Source: Verrucomicrobiota bacterium (GTDB taxonomy: Bacteria > Verrucomicrobiota > Verrucomicrobiia > Limisphaerales > SIBE01). Taken from it: a DNA stretch of 38,874 bases. The translations under genes were made by a program, and so were the position numbers. Shown here one piece after another: positions 25,405 through 32,789 of this stretch (the stretch's first letter is position 1; each line of letters starts with the position of its first letter). Below the pieces are notes generated by a model that worked only from the letters and a program-made list of their open reading frames with translations, made no database searches and was not told where the DNA came from. Where the stretch lies: positions 1 through 38,874 of the forward strand of contig VHDE01000047.1 of the NCBI GenBank assembly GCA_016871515.1. The letters are read 5' to 3'.

Positions 25405-26381
25405 ACATCGTCCTCCGCATAAGTTCTTTTGCAGGACAGGCGTCCCGCCTGTTCGGAATGGCCTGGTGTACGAGGACAGGCAAGACGCGCTGTCCGGCCA
25501 GCTTCAGCTCGCTGGCGCTGATCGTTACGCTTCTCGGCCCGGCGAACGCGCCCGGCGCTCAGAACAATTCCAGCACGAACGACACACTCTGTGTCATGAC
25601 GTTCAATTTGCGTTATGCGAGCACGAATCGGCCAAACGCCTGGGCGCAGCGGCGTCCCGTCATGCGAAAGTGTCTTGAACAAGTCAGCCCGGACTTAATC
25701 GGAACTCAGGAAGGGCTTTATCGTCAGCTGAAGGACATTGCCGTTGATCTGCCCAATTACGATTGGATCGGGCTCGGACGTGACGGGGGAAGCCAAGGTG
25801 AGTTTATGGCCGTCTTTTACCGCAGGGAGCGCTTCGATCCACTCGAGTACGATCACTTCTGGCTTTCGGATACTCCCAACGTCATCGCCTCTGCCACTTG
25901 GGGCCACTCGAATCGGCGGATGGTGACTTGGGTCAGATTCCTGGACCGTAACACGCAGCGGCAGTTTTATTTTGTCAATACTCACCTCGATCACCAGGTT
26001 CAGCCGGCGCGCGAAAAAGCCGCCACGTTAATTCGCGAGCGATTGGCTGGCTTGACGAACGCTCTGCCCATCCTTCTGGTGGGGGATTTCAACGCAGTCG
26101 CTGGTGCGAATAAAGCCTACGACATTCTCGTCAACGACACGGCCTTCACCGATACATGGACAGCCGCAGCGACACGGCGGGGTGAGATCGTCCGAACGTT
26201 TCATGGATTTAATGGTCCAGTCAAGGGTGACGGCCGCATCGACTGGATTCTGTCGCGCGGTCCGGTGACTGCTGACGCTGCGGAAATTATCACCTTCGCC
26301 GAGAATGGCCAATATCCGAGCGACCATTTTCCAGTCGTAGCGTGGTTAAGAATAGGCGCAATCCCTTCGAACGCGAATTGA
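25401..26381 (+). CDS. exported endonuclease/exonuclease/phosphatase-family protein
   Basis: A 326-residue EEP-fold enzyme. Metal and catalytic motifs are intact: MTFNLRYAS, LIGTQEG, FVNTHLDHQ, LLVGDFNAV, GRIDWILSR and YPSDHFPVVA. Secreted members hydrolyse nucleic acids or phospho-esters; this one cannot be assigned further. A hydrophobic segment (about 35-53) looks like a signal peptide, but it is preceded by about 33 residues, of which 11-33 are encoded by an inverted-repeat element (25431-25498). ATG 25401 overlaps the glycosidase stop, so it is co-translated. The true start may be different. Confidence 0.87.
   Translation: MNIVLRISSFAGQASRLFGMAWCTRTGKTRCPASFSSLALIVTLLGPANAPGAQNNSSTNDTLCVMTFNLRYASTNRPNAWAQRRPVMRKCLEQVSPDLIGTQEGLYRQLKDIAVDLPNYDWIGLGRDGGSQGEFMAVFYRRERFDPLEYDHFWLSDTPNVIASATWGHSNRRMVTWVRFLDRNTQRQFYFVNTHLDHQVQPAREKAATLIRERLAGLTNALPILLVGDFNAVAGANKAYDILVNDTAFTDTWTAAATRRGEIVRTFHGFNGPVKGDGRIDWILSRGPVTADAAEIITFAENGQYPSDHFPVVAWLRIGAIPSNAN
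25431..25498. repeat. dispersed inverted repeat inside a coding region
   Basis: The arms 25431-25454 (GCAGGACAGGCGTCCCGCCT...) and 25472-25498 (GAGGACAGGCAAGACGCGCT...) are imperfect inverted copies of the family seen at 7257-7320 and 22454-22525. It lies in frame, without a stop codon, between the start codon and the signal peptide of the EEP-family gene. Confidence 0.8.
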
Positions 26382-26432
26382 GTTTTGCGGTATTGGGCTC
26401 GCTATCTCCCGTTTGCTTTTTGATAGGTCGTT

Positions 26433-26891
26433 TCAAATAGGGCTGGATCGATGGGTGACAATCCGGGTGTATAACTCGTTCCTTCTCGCACGCGCCAACG
26501 AACATTTAGTTTCGCCAATTCCAAACTGAGGAACTGTTCGAGCGGATGGAGCTGACGCTCCCACTGAAAAGGCGACTCTCCAGGTATGGTTAATTGCTTC
26601 AGGCGGAACAGGCACCAAGCTTTGAGCGATCTCGTGCCCGTCGATTCTCCAGTAGGCCGCATCCGTTCCGGCACTCCCTTCCTTCCATCCTACATCCGAC
26701 GCAAACTCGGGATTTCGCACGAAGAACACGGCAGGCCTTCGAAAATGGTTCTGAATCTCGATCGCGGCCAGCAATGACCCGTTCTCGGCGTTCGTAAAGG
26801 CCAGGAATCTCAGCGAAATTGGATTGTTTGGTCCTATCGAAATAAAAAGCCAGCCGCATAGGAACAGTACAAGCCCAGTCAACGCGGCCAT
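26433..26891 (-). CDS. hypothetical membrane-anchored protein, possibly frameshifted
   Basis: A 152-residue protein from ATG 26891. An N-terminal hydrophobic anchor (ALTGLVLFLCGWLFISIG) is followed by a beta-rich exported region (SLRFLAFTNAENGSLLAAIEI, FRRPAVFFVRNPEFAS, TWRVAFSVGASAPSA). No family was recognised, though similar anchored beta-rich proteins are frequent in Verrucomicrobiota. The C-terminal 25 residues (RARRNELYTRIVTHRSSPI) look poor, while an overlapping frame (to 26402) offers a more protein-like end (WRVREGTSYTPGLSPI). A frameshift near 26480-26530 is therefore possible. Confidence 0.45.
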   Translation of the reverse strand: MAALTGLVLFLCGWLFISIGPNNPISLRFLAFTNAENGSLLAAIEIQNHFRRPAVFFVRNPEFASDVGWKEGSAGTDAAYWRIDGHEIAQSLVPVPPEAINHTWRVAFSVGASAPSARTVPQFGIGETKCSLARARRNELYTRIVTHRSSPI

Positions 26892-26971
26892 CGAAGTCAA
26901 CCAAAGTTTAATCTTCGATGACGACTGCCCTGGGATAGCCTAGCAACCCCCGGAATCCTGCCGTCGGTGGA

Positions 26972-28030
26972 CTACCTCGTGGAGCGCGGAATCGAGAGCA
27001 GAACTTTATCGGACGACGGTTTGACCGCTAACGTGCGTCCATGTGAATCGGCATGAAGTTTGTCATCCTCGATAGTTACAGAAGCGGTTTGGAACGGCTT
27101 TCCTCCCATCTCGACGTAAACCTTCTCCACTTGAGCGGGGAAGAAAGCGCCGATATAGCGCGCGATCCGTTCGTTCTTGCGCAACGTCTCTTTGATTTGA
27201 TCAACAGCCGCTTTGACTTCTTCGGGTTTCTTGTCAGCCACTTTCTTCACTTCATTCCGCAAGGAAACGAAGTAGGCAATTTGATCCTCCAACACTTCGG
27301 GGCCGCCCGTCGGACCGTGCCCTGGGCAAATCGTTTTCGCGCCAAGCTTCTGCGCCGCTTGCAGCGTCTTGATCCATTGCTCGGAATTGCCGTCGCCCAT
27401 GTAATTGTACGGCCCATTCACACAAGCGTCGCCCGTGAACAGAATTCTCTCCTTCGGCAGCCAGGCAAAGCCATCACCATGGGTGTGCGCAACTCCAAAA
27501 TGATGCAACTCGACGCGATGCTTGCCGTCGTCGAAGATCATTTCGTTGCGGAACAGCAGCGTCGGTGGTTTCAACTTGCTCTTGGCCACATCGGGACGGC
27601 CCTTCGCTGCGTCTTCCCACCGGCCGGGCGTGTTCCCGTAGTAACCTGTCTCATACTTCTTCATCTCGTCGATGACGCCCGTGTGGGCAACGGGGGTTGC
27701 GCCGTTCTCGACCCAGACCTGATTCCCGTAAGCGTGGTCGCCGTGGTGATGGGTATCAAACGCAAAACGAATCGGCTTGTTCGTGATCGCTTTGATCTTC
27801 GGAATGACTTCCTGTGCGCCAGACGGAAAATTCCCATCCACGACGAGAACGTAATCTTCAAAAACGATCCACCCATTATTGCAATGTCCCCGGCGGCCAA
27901 GGTCGCCTTCATGAAAATAAACATCAGGAGCGACCGTTTCCACTTTGTTGACTTCGGCCGTGCAAATGAGGCTTGGCCCAAACGCTGTGATGACAGAAAT
28001 GAAGAGCTGTTGTTGGAGTCGTGAGTTCAT
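26972..28030 (-). CDS. exported metallo-beta-lactamase-fold hydrolase
   Basis: A 352-residue protein. A signal peptide (1-25) precedes the MBL fold. The zinc motif is HHHGDH (94-99); the remaining ligands are the His of FGVAHTHGDG, the Asp of LFTGDACVNG and the His of CPGHGPTGG. The full set is intact, so it is an active di-zinc hydrolase. A helical C-terminal extension (about 255-300, KKVADKKPEEVKAAVDQI) is typical of SoxH/quinoprotein-relay-like exported members. The substrate is unknown. It is monocistronic by spacing; a repeat element lies upstream at 28087-28211. Confidence 0.9.
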   Translation of the reverse strand: MNSRLQQQLFISVITAFGPSLICTAEVNKVETVAPDVYFHEGDLGRRGHCNNGWIVFEDYVLVVDGNFPSGAQEVIPKIKAITNKPIRFAFDTHHHGDHAYGNQVWVENGATPVAHTGVIDEMKKYETGYYGNTPGRWEDAAKGRPDVAKSKLKPPTLLFRNEMIFDDGKHRVELHHFGVAHTHGDGFAWLPKERILFTGDACVNGPYNYMGDGNSEQWIKTLQAAQKLGAKTICPGHGPTGGPEVLEDQIAYFVSLRNEVKKVADKKPEEVKAAVDQIKETLRKNERIARYIGAFFPAQVEKVYVEMGGKPFQTASVTIEDDKLHADSHGRTLAVKPSSDKVLLSIPRSTR

Positions 28031-28086
28031 TGAGGGATTGTTCTCGAAAAACGAATTTCGTCAATCGCAATGCGGGGTTCGCAGCG

Positions 28087-28211
28087 GCAGGCATCCTGCC
28101 TGCCGTAGAGCCGGGTATCTTGCCCGGCGGGGGTGTGCGCGCCCGCTCTCAAACAATCCCAAAATGTCAAGCGCGGTATCCGGGCGGCAAGATGCCGCCC
28201 TCTACGGCAGC
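28087..28211. repeat. inverted repeat overlapping the 3' end of mgtE
   Basis: The left part holds GCCGTAGAGCCGGGTATCTT (from 28102). The right part, read on the minus strand, holds GCCGTAGAGGGCGGCATCTT, an inverted second copy with small differences. It is a different family from the GCGTCCCGCC repeats. The right arm (28171-28211) lies inside the mgtE reading frame and encodes its last residues (VEGGILPPGYRA). Confidence 0.75.
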
Positions 28212-29386
28212 TTGGCTGGTGGCCAGCAACAGCATCAACCCCATCCCGACAATGTCCGTGACTATAGTTAGAAAAATTGACGATGCCGTGGCTGTGTCGA
28301 ATCCGAAGCGCCGCAGCGTCACCGGAATTAGCACGCCGGAAATGCCGCTGGAAACACAAGCGCCAATCATCGCGAGCAGAATAACGATCGCCAGTGTAAA
28401 TCCGTTGCCCGCGCTTCGAGCGTAAAACCACATCGCCCCAGCCGCAATTAACCACGTGCCCAAACCATTGAGAGCGCCCAGCGTCGCCTCCTTAATGAGC
28501 AACTGGCGTCGTGGCAGCTCATCGAATCTGCCGAGGGTCAGCCCTCGCAAGGAAATGGCCAAAGCCTGGCATCCGGTGTTGCCGCTCTGTCCCGCGAGGA
28601 TTGGCAAGAATGCCGCCAATGCGACGATTTGCGTAATGGTGCCTTCAAATATGCAGACGACAAAACCCGCCAGAAATGCGGTCAGCAAATTAAGCTGCAA
28701 CCACGGGTGACGTTTCAAAAATGCCCTCCAGATTGGAGTGTTCACCTGTTCTTCGGTCACACCAAGCATGCGGCCGGCCTGGGCTGAAATCTCAACCACT
28801 TGGCGCTCGGCCAGCCGCCAGCCCCGCACGACCCCAACGAGTTTGCCTTCGTGGTCCGCAATCGGATAAACGGGATAATGCCTGCGAACTGCTGCTTTGA
28901 CTGCATCGCTGATGAGCATATCGGGAGCCAACGCGAATGGTTTCCGGATCATAATTTCGTCCAGCGTTTGATCCTTGCGCGCGAGCAACAAATCGCGCAT
29001 GACGACCAAGCCCCGCAGCTTATTTGCTCCATCCACGATGTACAGATACGTAATGTCGCTGACATCGTCGCCTTTGCTCAGAAATTCTATGGCCGCGCCC
29101 ACGGTCGTACCGGTCTCAAAAACGCCATGCATGGGTTCCATCAATTCACTGACTTGGCCGGGGACAGGAACGTCGATGCTGGCAGCCGACTGATCGGGCG
29201 GACGAAGTGCTTCCGGCAGATATGAAAGGCGATTCTCAAGGCCAAGTCTTGCGGCAAGGCGCGCAGCACCGATTCAATGCGCTGAGGATCTTCCTGCGCG
29301 AGGAGTTCGGCGGCATCCACAGAGACGCGCGCCCGCACCGCTCGCAGAAGATCATTAAGCTCGGAACTTTCGGCCTTTGGGTTCAT
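28167..29386 (-). pseudogene. mgtE: MgtE-type magnesium transporter gene with a frameshift
   Basis: MgtE is a dimeric Mg2+ channel with an N-domain, two CBS domains and five membrane helices. The N-domain (from ATG 29386: LRAVRARVSVDAAELLAQED, then IESVLRALPQDLALRIAFH) runs into a shift near 29219-29223. The second frame continues as LPEALRPPDQ, GQVSELMEPMHGVFETGTTV, the CBS pair (DITYLYIVDGANKLRGLVVM; VYPIADHEGKLVGVV), PILAGQSGNTGCQAL and the membrane helices. Reading CAT-CTG without the extra AT restores IAFHLPEAL. The N-domain is short (about 65 residues). The end is read through a repeat element. Starting at TTG 29144 a CBS-plus-channel protein (325 residues) could still be made. A sequencing error is possible. 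Confidence 0.75.
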
Positions 29387-29464
29387 GCGGTTGAGACTGC
29401 CTCCGAAATCGTATAAAAGGCAATCCTATGAACTCAATTCGGGTGCGATTAAAACCGCCGGTCA

Positions 29465-29486
29465 AGGAGCGCAGCGTTTACGCTGC
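29465..29486. repeat. short hairpin repeat, copy 1
   Basis: A 22-nt word containing the hairpin GCAGCG-TTTA-CGCTGC (29471-29486). It is identical to 34625-34646. It lies in the leader of the DUF1080 gene. Confidence 0.8.
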
Positions 29487-29598
29487 AAGGCAGCTGTTGA
29501 ATGGTTCAAACGTTGGTTGGTCAACGATGGAAACGATTGAACGTGTATTCCGCCATTTTTCGTTTCCCTCAAACGCAAGAATCGAGCATAAGACACGC

Positions 29599-30777
29599 AT
29601 GAAATCCATCGTTCTCGCTATCACGCTGGTTGTGTCGATATCTTCGGCCGTTGCCGCGGAAGCCAAACTCAACCCACTGAGTCCCGAAGAATTGGCACAG
29701 GGTTGGATTCTGCTCTTCGACGGTCAGACAACCTTCGGTTGGAAACCGCGGGGCGAAGCGAAATGGAATATCGCCGACGGAGTCATCAGCGCCGTTCGCG
29801 ACAGCGGGATCGGTTTTCTCGGCACGACAACCGAATTCCCGAATTACCAGCTAAAGGCCGAGTTCTGGATCGATGACATTGCGAACAGCGGCATTTTCCT
29901 GCGTTGTCCGACGTCTGGCGCCATTACGGCGACCAATGCGTATGAGGTCAATATTTATGACAAGCATGCGACGTGGCCGACAGGCAGCATCAATGAAGTT
30001 GCCCGGACCACGATCAACTCCAAAACAGCGGGCCGATGGAATAGCTACGATGTCACCGCGGATGGCGATCGCCTTGTCTTGCGGCTCAATGACAAAGTTG
30101 TGCTCGACACGCGCGACAAAAAGCACGCTCGCGGCACGATTGCTCTCCAATACAACGGGCAAGGCGAAGTAAAATTCCGAAACGTCAAACTCAAGCCGCT
30201 CGGCCTCCAAAGCATCTTCAACGGCAAAGATCTCAGCGGCTGGAAAGAGATACCCGACCGCAAATCGGTTTATTCGGTTACGCCCGAAGGGTGGCTAAAC
30301 GTTAAAAACGGCAACGGAGATTTGCAATCGGTCGGCGCATACGGCGATTTTGTTTTTCAGCTCGACATTCTTTCCAATGGGAAACATCTCAACAGCGGCG
30401 TCTTCTTCCGGTCGGAACCAGGCCAGTTTTGGAGCGGGTACGAAAGCCAAATTCGCAATCAATGGGAAGGCGGGGATCGCAGCAAACCCGTCGATTTTGG
30501 GACCGGCGGCGTGTATGGCCACCAAAAAACTCGCCGCGTTATTCCAAGTGATGGCGAGTGGTTTACAAAAACCATTGCCGCGCATGGCCCGCATATCGCA
30601 GTCTGGGTTAATGGGATTCAAGTCAGCGATTTTACGGACACGCGAACGCCTGACGAAAGCGCTCGACGCGGTTACCGAGCCAAACCCGGAGTATTGAGCC
30701 TGCAGGGTCACGATCCCACGACCGACCTCTCGTTCCGCAATATCCGAATCGCCGAAATGCCAGCGGGCGCTCGGTAG
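29599..30777 (+). CDS. exported protein with two DUF1080 (3-keto-disaccharide hydrolase) domains
   Basis: A 392-residue protein. A signal peptide (1-20, IVLAITLVVSISSAVAAEA) is followed by two concanavalin-like DUF1080 domains. The first, about 30-195 (WILLFDGQTTFGW, NSGIFLRCP, AYEVNIYDK), and the second, about 200-388 (LQSIFNGKDLSGWKEI, NSGVFFRSEP, GYESQIRNQWE), share the FDG/FNGxxLxGW start and the exposed-cleft motif. The family includes 3-keto-glycoside hydrolases/lyases that act after a Gfo/Idh/MocA dehydrogenase has oxidised the sugar. ATG 29599 begins the signal peptide; the frame upstream (to 29428) reads through a hairpin repeat and is not protein-like. It probably acts in the periplasm with the Tat oxidoreductase encoded at 19422-20780. 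Confidence 0.9.
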   Translation: MKSIVLAITLVVSISSAVAAEAKLNPLSPEELAQGWILLFDGQTTFGWKPRGEAKWNIADGVISAVRDSGIGFLGTTTEFPNYQLKAEFWIDDIANSGIFLRCPTSGAITATNAYEVNIYDKHATWPTGSINEVARTTINSKTAGRWNSYDVTADGDRLVLRLNDKVVLDTRDKKHARGTIALQYNGQGEVKFRNVKLKPLGLQSIFNGKDLSGWKEIPDRKSVYSVTPEGWLNVKNGNGDLQSVGAYGDFVFQLDILSNGKHLNSGVFFRSEPGQFWSGYESQIRNQWEGGDRSKPVDFGTGGVYGHQKTRRVIPSDGEWFTKTIAAHGPHIAVWVNGIQVSDFTDTRTPDESARRGYRAKPGVLSLQGHDPTTDLSFRNIRIAEMPAGAR

Positions 30778-30830
30778 CAATAGAAGCCGCGGGCGCCTAG
30801 CACGTGACGTGTGTGCGGCGTAACGCATCG

Positions 30831-31097
30831 ATGAAAACTGTTCTTTACCCTGTTCTCGCTGCCGCATTCCTGGTTGTGGCAACACGCACGCGCGCCGAAG
30901 TTCGGCCGCCCGAGCGTTTTGCCAGCGTGCGCGAATTTGTCCAGAACGCTATCGCGGAAGAACGCATTCCCTCCGCCGCGATTGCGGTAATCCAAAACAA
31001 TAGTCTGGTTTGGGCAGAAGGATTCGGATTAGCCGATTTGGAAGAGCGCCGGCCAGCGCTCGCATTGAACCCTTGCCCAAATCAGCTCGGATTATGA
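30831..31097 (+). pseudogene. truncated beta-lactamase/serine hydrolase-family gene
   Basis: An 88-codon remnant. A signal peptide (MKTVLYPVLAAAFLVVAT, then TRAE) leads into the beginning of a beta-lactamase (class C/CubicO-like) domain (FVQNAIAEERIPSAAIAVIQ, then NNSLVWAEGFGLADLEERRP). It then stops matching near 31056, before the catalytic SxxK. The rest of the domain is absent; the DUF4112 gene begins at 31094. This looks like a deletion that removed about 300 codons. Confidence 0.75.
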
Positions 31098-31588
31098 TCG
31101 AGAATGAACCAGCGGTCCGCGCGACGCGGTTGGTCTATCCGGATCCTCCCGGATTGCGGCGTATCCGTTCTCTAAGCCGTTTTTTGGATCAATCGATCAT
31201 TCTGCCTGGCGGGTATCGCATTGGCTTTGATCCCATTATCGGGCTGATTCCCGCAGCGGGCGAGCTGATCACAGCTGCTCTCTCATGCTATATGATTCTG
31301 GAGGCGTATCGGCTGGGCATTCCCAAGCGCGTTATTGCGCAAATGGCGATGAATGTTGCGGCTGAAACGATCGTTGGCACAGTGCCGGTCGTCGGTGACG
31401 TGTTCGATGCGGTTTGGAAGGCTAATATGCGAAATCTTCGGTTGGTCGAACTTGCTTACCACCCGAACCTTAAGAGCCGGCCGGCCTGGCGGCTCGTTCT
31501 TGGATTGGCCGTGGGATTCTTTGTGGTTTGGATCGCCTCGCTCGCCCTTCTGGTATCTATCTTTCGGTATCTCCTTTCTTGGTTCTGA
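31094..31588 (+). CDS. DUF4112-family membrane protein
   Basis: A 164-residue protein. The DUF4112 pattern is clear: LSRFLDQSIILPGGYRIGFD, PIIGLIPAAGELITAALSCY, VAAETIVGTVPVVGDVFDAVWKANMRNLRL. A C-terminal membrane helix follows (LVLGLAVGFFVVWIASLALL). The family has no assigned function. ATG 31094 is chosen because upstream codons of this frame (from 31010) overlap the beta-lactamase remnant and are not conserved-looking. It precedes the lipid head-group cluster by 91 bp on the same strand. Confidence 0.88.
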   Translation: MIENEPAVRATRLVYPDPPGLRRIRSLSRFLDQSIILPGGYRIGFDPIIGLIPAAGELITAALSCYMILEAYRLGIPKRVIAQMAMNVAAETIVGTVPVVGDVFDAVWKANMRNLRLVELAYHPNLKSRPAWRLVLGLAVGFFVVWIASLALLVSIFRYLLSWF

Positions 31589-31679
31589 CTCGAACCCTCC
31601 GAGCCCTTGGAGGAAAAGTGCTGGTGCCACGGGGTGGCGTGTCCTATAAGCAGAAGCGTCAGCGTAAATCCGAAGCAAA

Positions 31680-32774
31680 ATGACGCGCGCTCTGATTCTG
31701 TGCGAATCCTCAATTGGATCGATCAAGATTGCTGCCCTAACCTTGTTGGACAGGATGGTCGTCTCCTTGCACCGGGCTGGATGCGATCCCGTTGTGATTC
31801 ATTGTTCAGGGCCGTTGCCAGCGTTGAAGCGCTCGAAGGCCCTGGAAATTGTTCCAGAGATCGTCAAACAAATTCCTGTCATTAAGGAGCCAACCCTCGT
31901 GGCCTTCTGTGAAAGTCTCGTCCATCCAAACGACATCAAGAGCGTGATCCAAAAGCGTGGCCGCTTGGTCAATGCACGAGGAGAATCCCTCTCGATCTGT
32001 TTGGTTTCGAATGTTGCCGGCGACGTCAGGCAATCGTTGAACCTAGCGGAATCTGTTTGCGCCAACGAATTCGCCGAGCCTGTGACAAACGAAGCCAAGG
32101 CGCGTTTGGCCGAACGCAGGCTCTGGAATTCGTTAATTAGCCAAAGCGACGGATTCGTGGACAAACATTTCAATCGTCCGGCCGGACGAATCCTGTCGAA
32201 AATATTGATCCATACCCCGGTGACTCCCAATCAGATCACGGTGCTCTCGATGTTGATTGGGTTGGTCGCGGCCTGCTTTTTCAGCATCGGCGAATATGCC
32301 GCCGCGATCCTGGGCGGCGCGCTGTTTCAAATCTCAGCCATTGTCGATTGTGTGGACGGAGATATCGCGCGGGTGGTCTTCAAAGAATCGAAAACCGGAA
32401 AATGGCTCGACCTAACCGCCGATCAAATTGTTCACTTGGCGGTCTTTGCCGGCATTGCCGTCGGAGTGGCGAGGATTGATGGAGGCACGACAGCGTTGTT
32501 ACTGGGCGCCAGCGCAATTCTCGGAGGGTTATTGTCGTTCACGGTTGTTCTGCGTGGGATGCTCCTCCCGAATAGGGCTCGGAACCCGAAGCTGCAGCAG
32601 ATCGTTGATGGAGCAACATCGCGCGATTTTTCGGTTCTGGTTTTGTTCCTGGCGCTCTTGGACAAGCTGAGTTGGTTCCTCTGGGTAACGGCGATCTGCG
32701 TGCATCTTTTTTGGATCGCGGCGCTTCTCGTTCAGATTCCCAAAAGCCGGCAAACTGAGCCTGGGCTGAACTAA
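31680..32774 (+). CDS. CDP-alcohol phosphatidyltransferase with an N-terminal nucleotidyltransferase-like domain
   Basis: A 364-residue protein. The CDP-alcohol phosphotransferase signature D-x2-D-G-x2-A-R-x8-G-x3-D-x3-D is complete: D223, D226, G227, A230, R231, G240, D244, D248 (DCVDGDIARVV...GKWLDLTAD). Membrane helices lie at about 185-215, 250-285 and 305-355. The N-terminal 145 residues (LILCESSIGSIKIAALTLLD, RMVVSLHRAGCDPVVIHCSG) resemble a sugar-nucleotidyltransferase Rossmann core without the AAGxGxR loop, so that domain is likely inactive. The layout recalls archaeal IPCT-DIPPS (inositol-phosphate) enzymes. It transfers a CDP-linked group to an alcohol at the membrane; the substrate is unknown. 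It is first of three genes. Confidence 0.88.
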   Translation: MTRALILCESSIGSIKIAALTLLDRMVVSLHRAGCDPVVIHCSGPLPALKRSKALEIVPEIVKQIPVIKEPTLVAFCESLVHPNDIKSVIQKRGRLVNARGESLSICLVSNVAGDVRQSLNLAESVCANEFAEPVTNEAKARLAERRLWNSLISQSDGFVDKHFNRPAGRILSKILIHTPVTPNQITVLSMLIGLVAACFFSIGEYAAAILGGALFQISAIVDCVDGDIARVVFKESKTGKWLDLTADQIVHLAVFAGIAVGVARIDGGTTALLLGASAILGGLLSFTVVLRGMLLPNRARNPKLQQIVDGATSRDFSVLVLFLALLDKLSWFLWVTAICVHLFWIAALLVQIPKSRQTEPGLN

Positions 32775-32789
32775 TTTAACCTGACGCAG

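Noticed and set aside
27053..28024. Plus-strand open frame of 323 codons
   Set aside because: Antisense shadow of the MBL hydrolase gene, which has all zinc ligands and a signal peptide.
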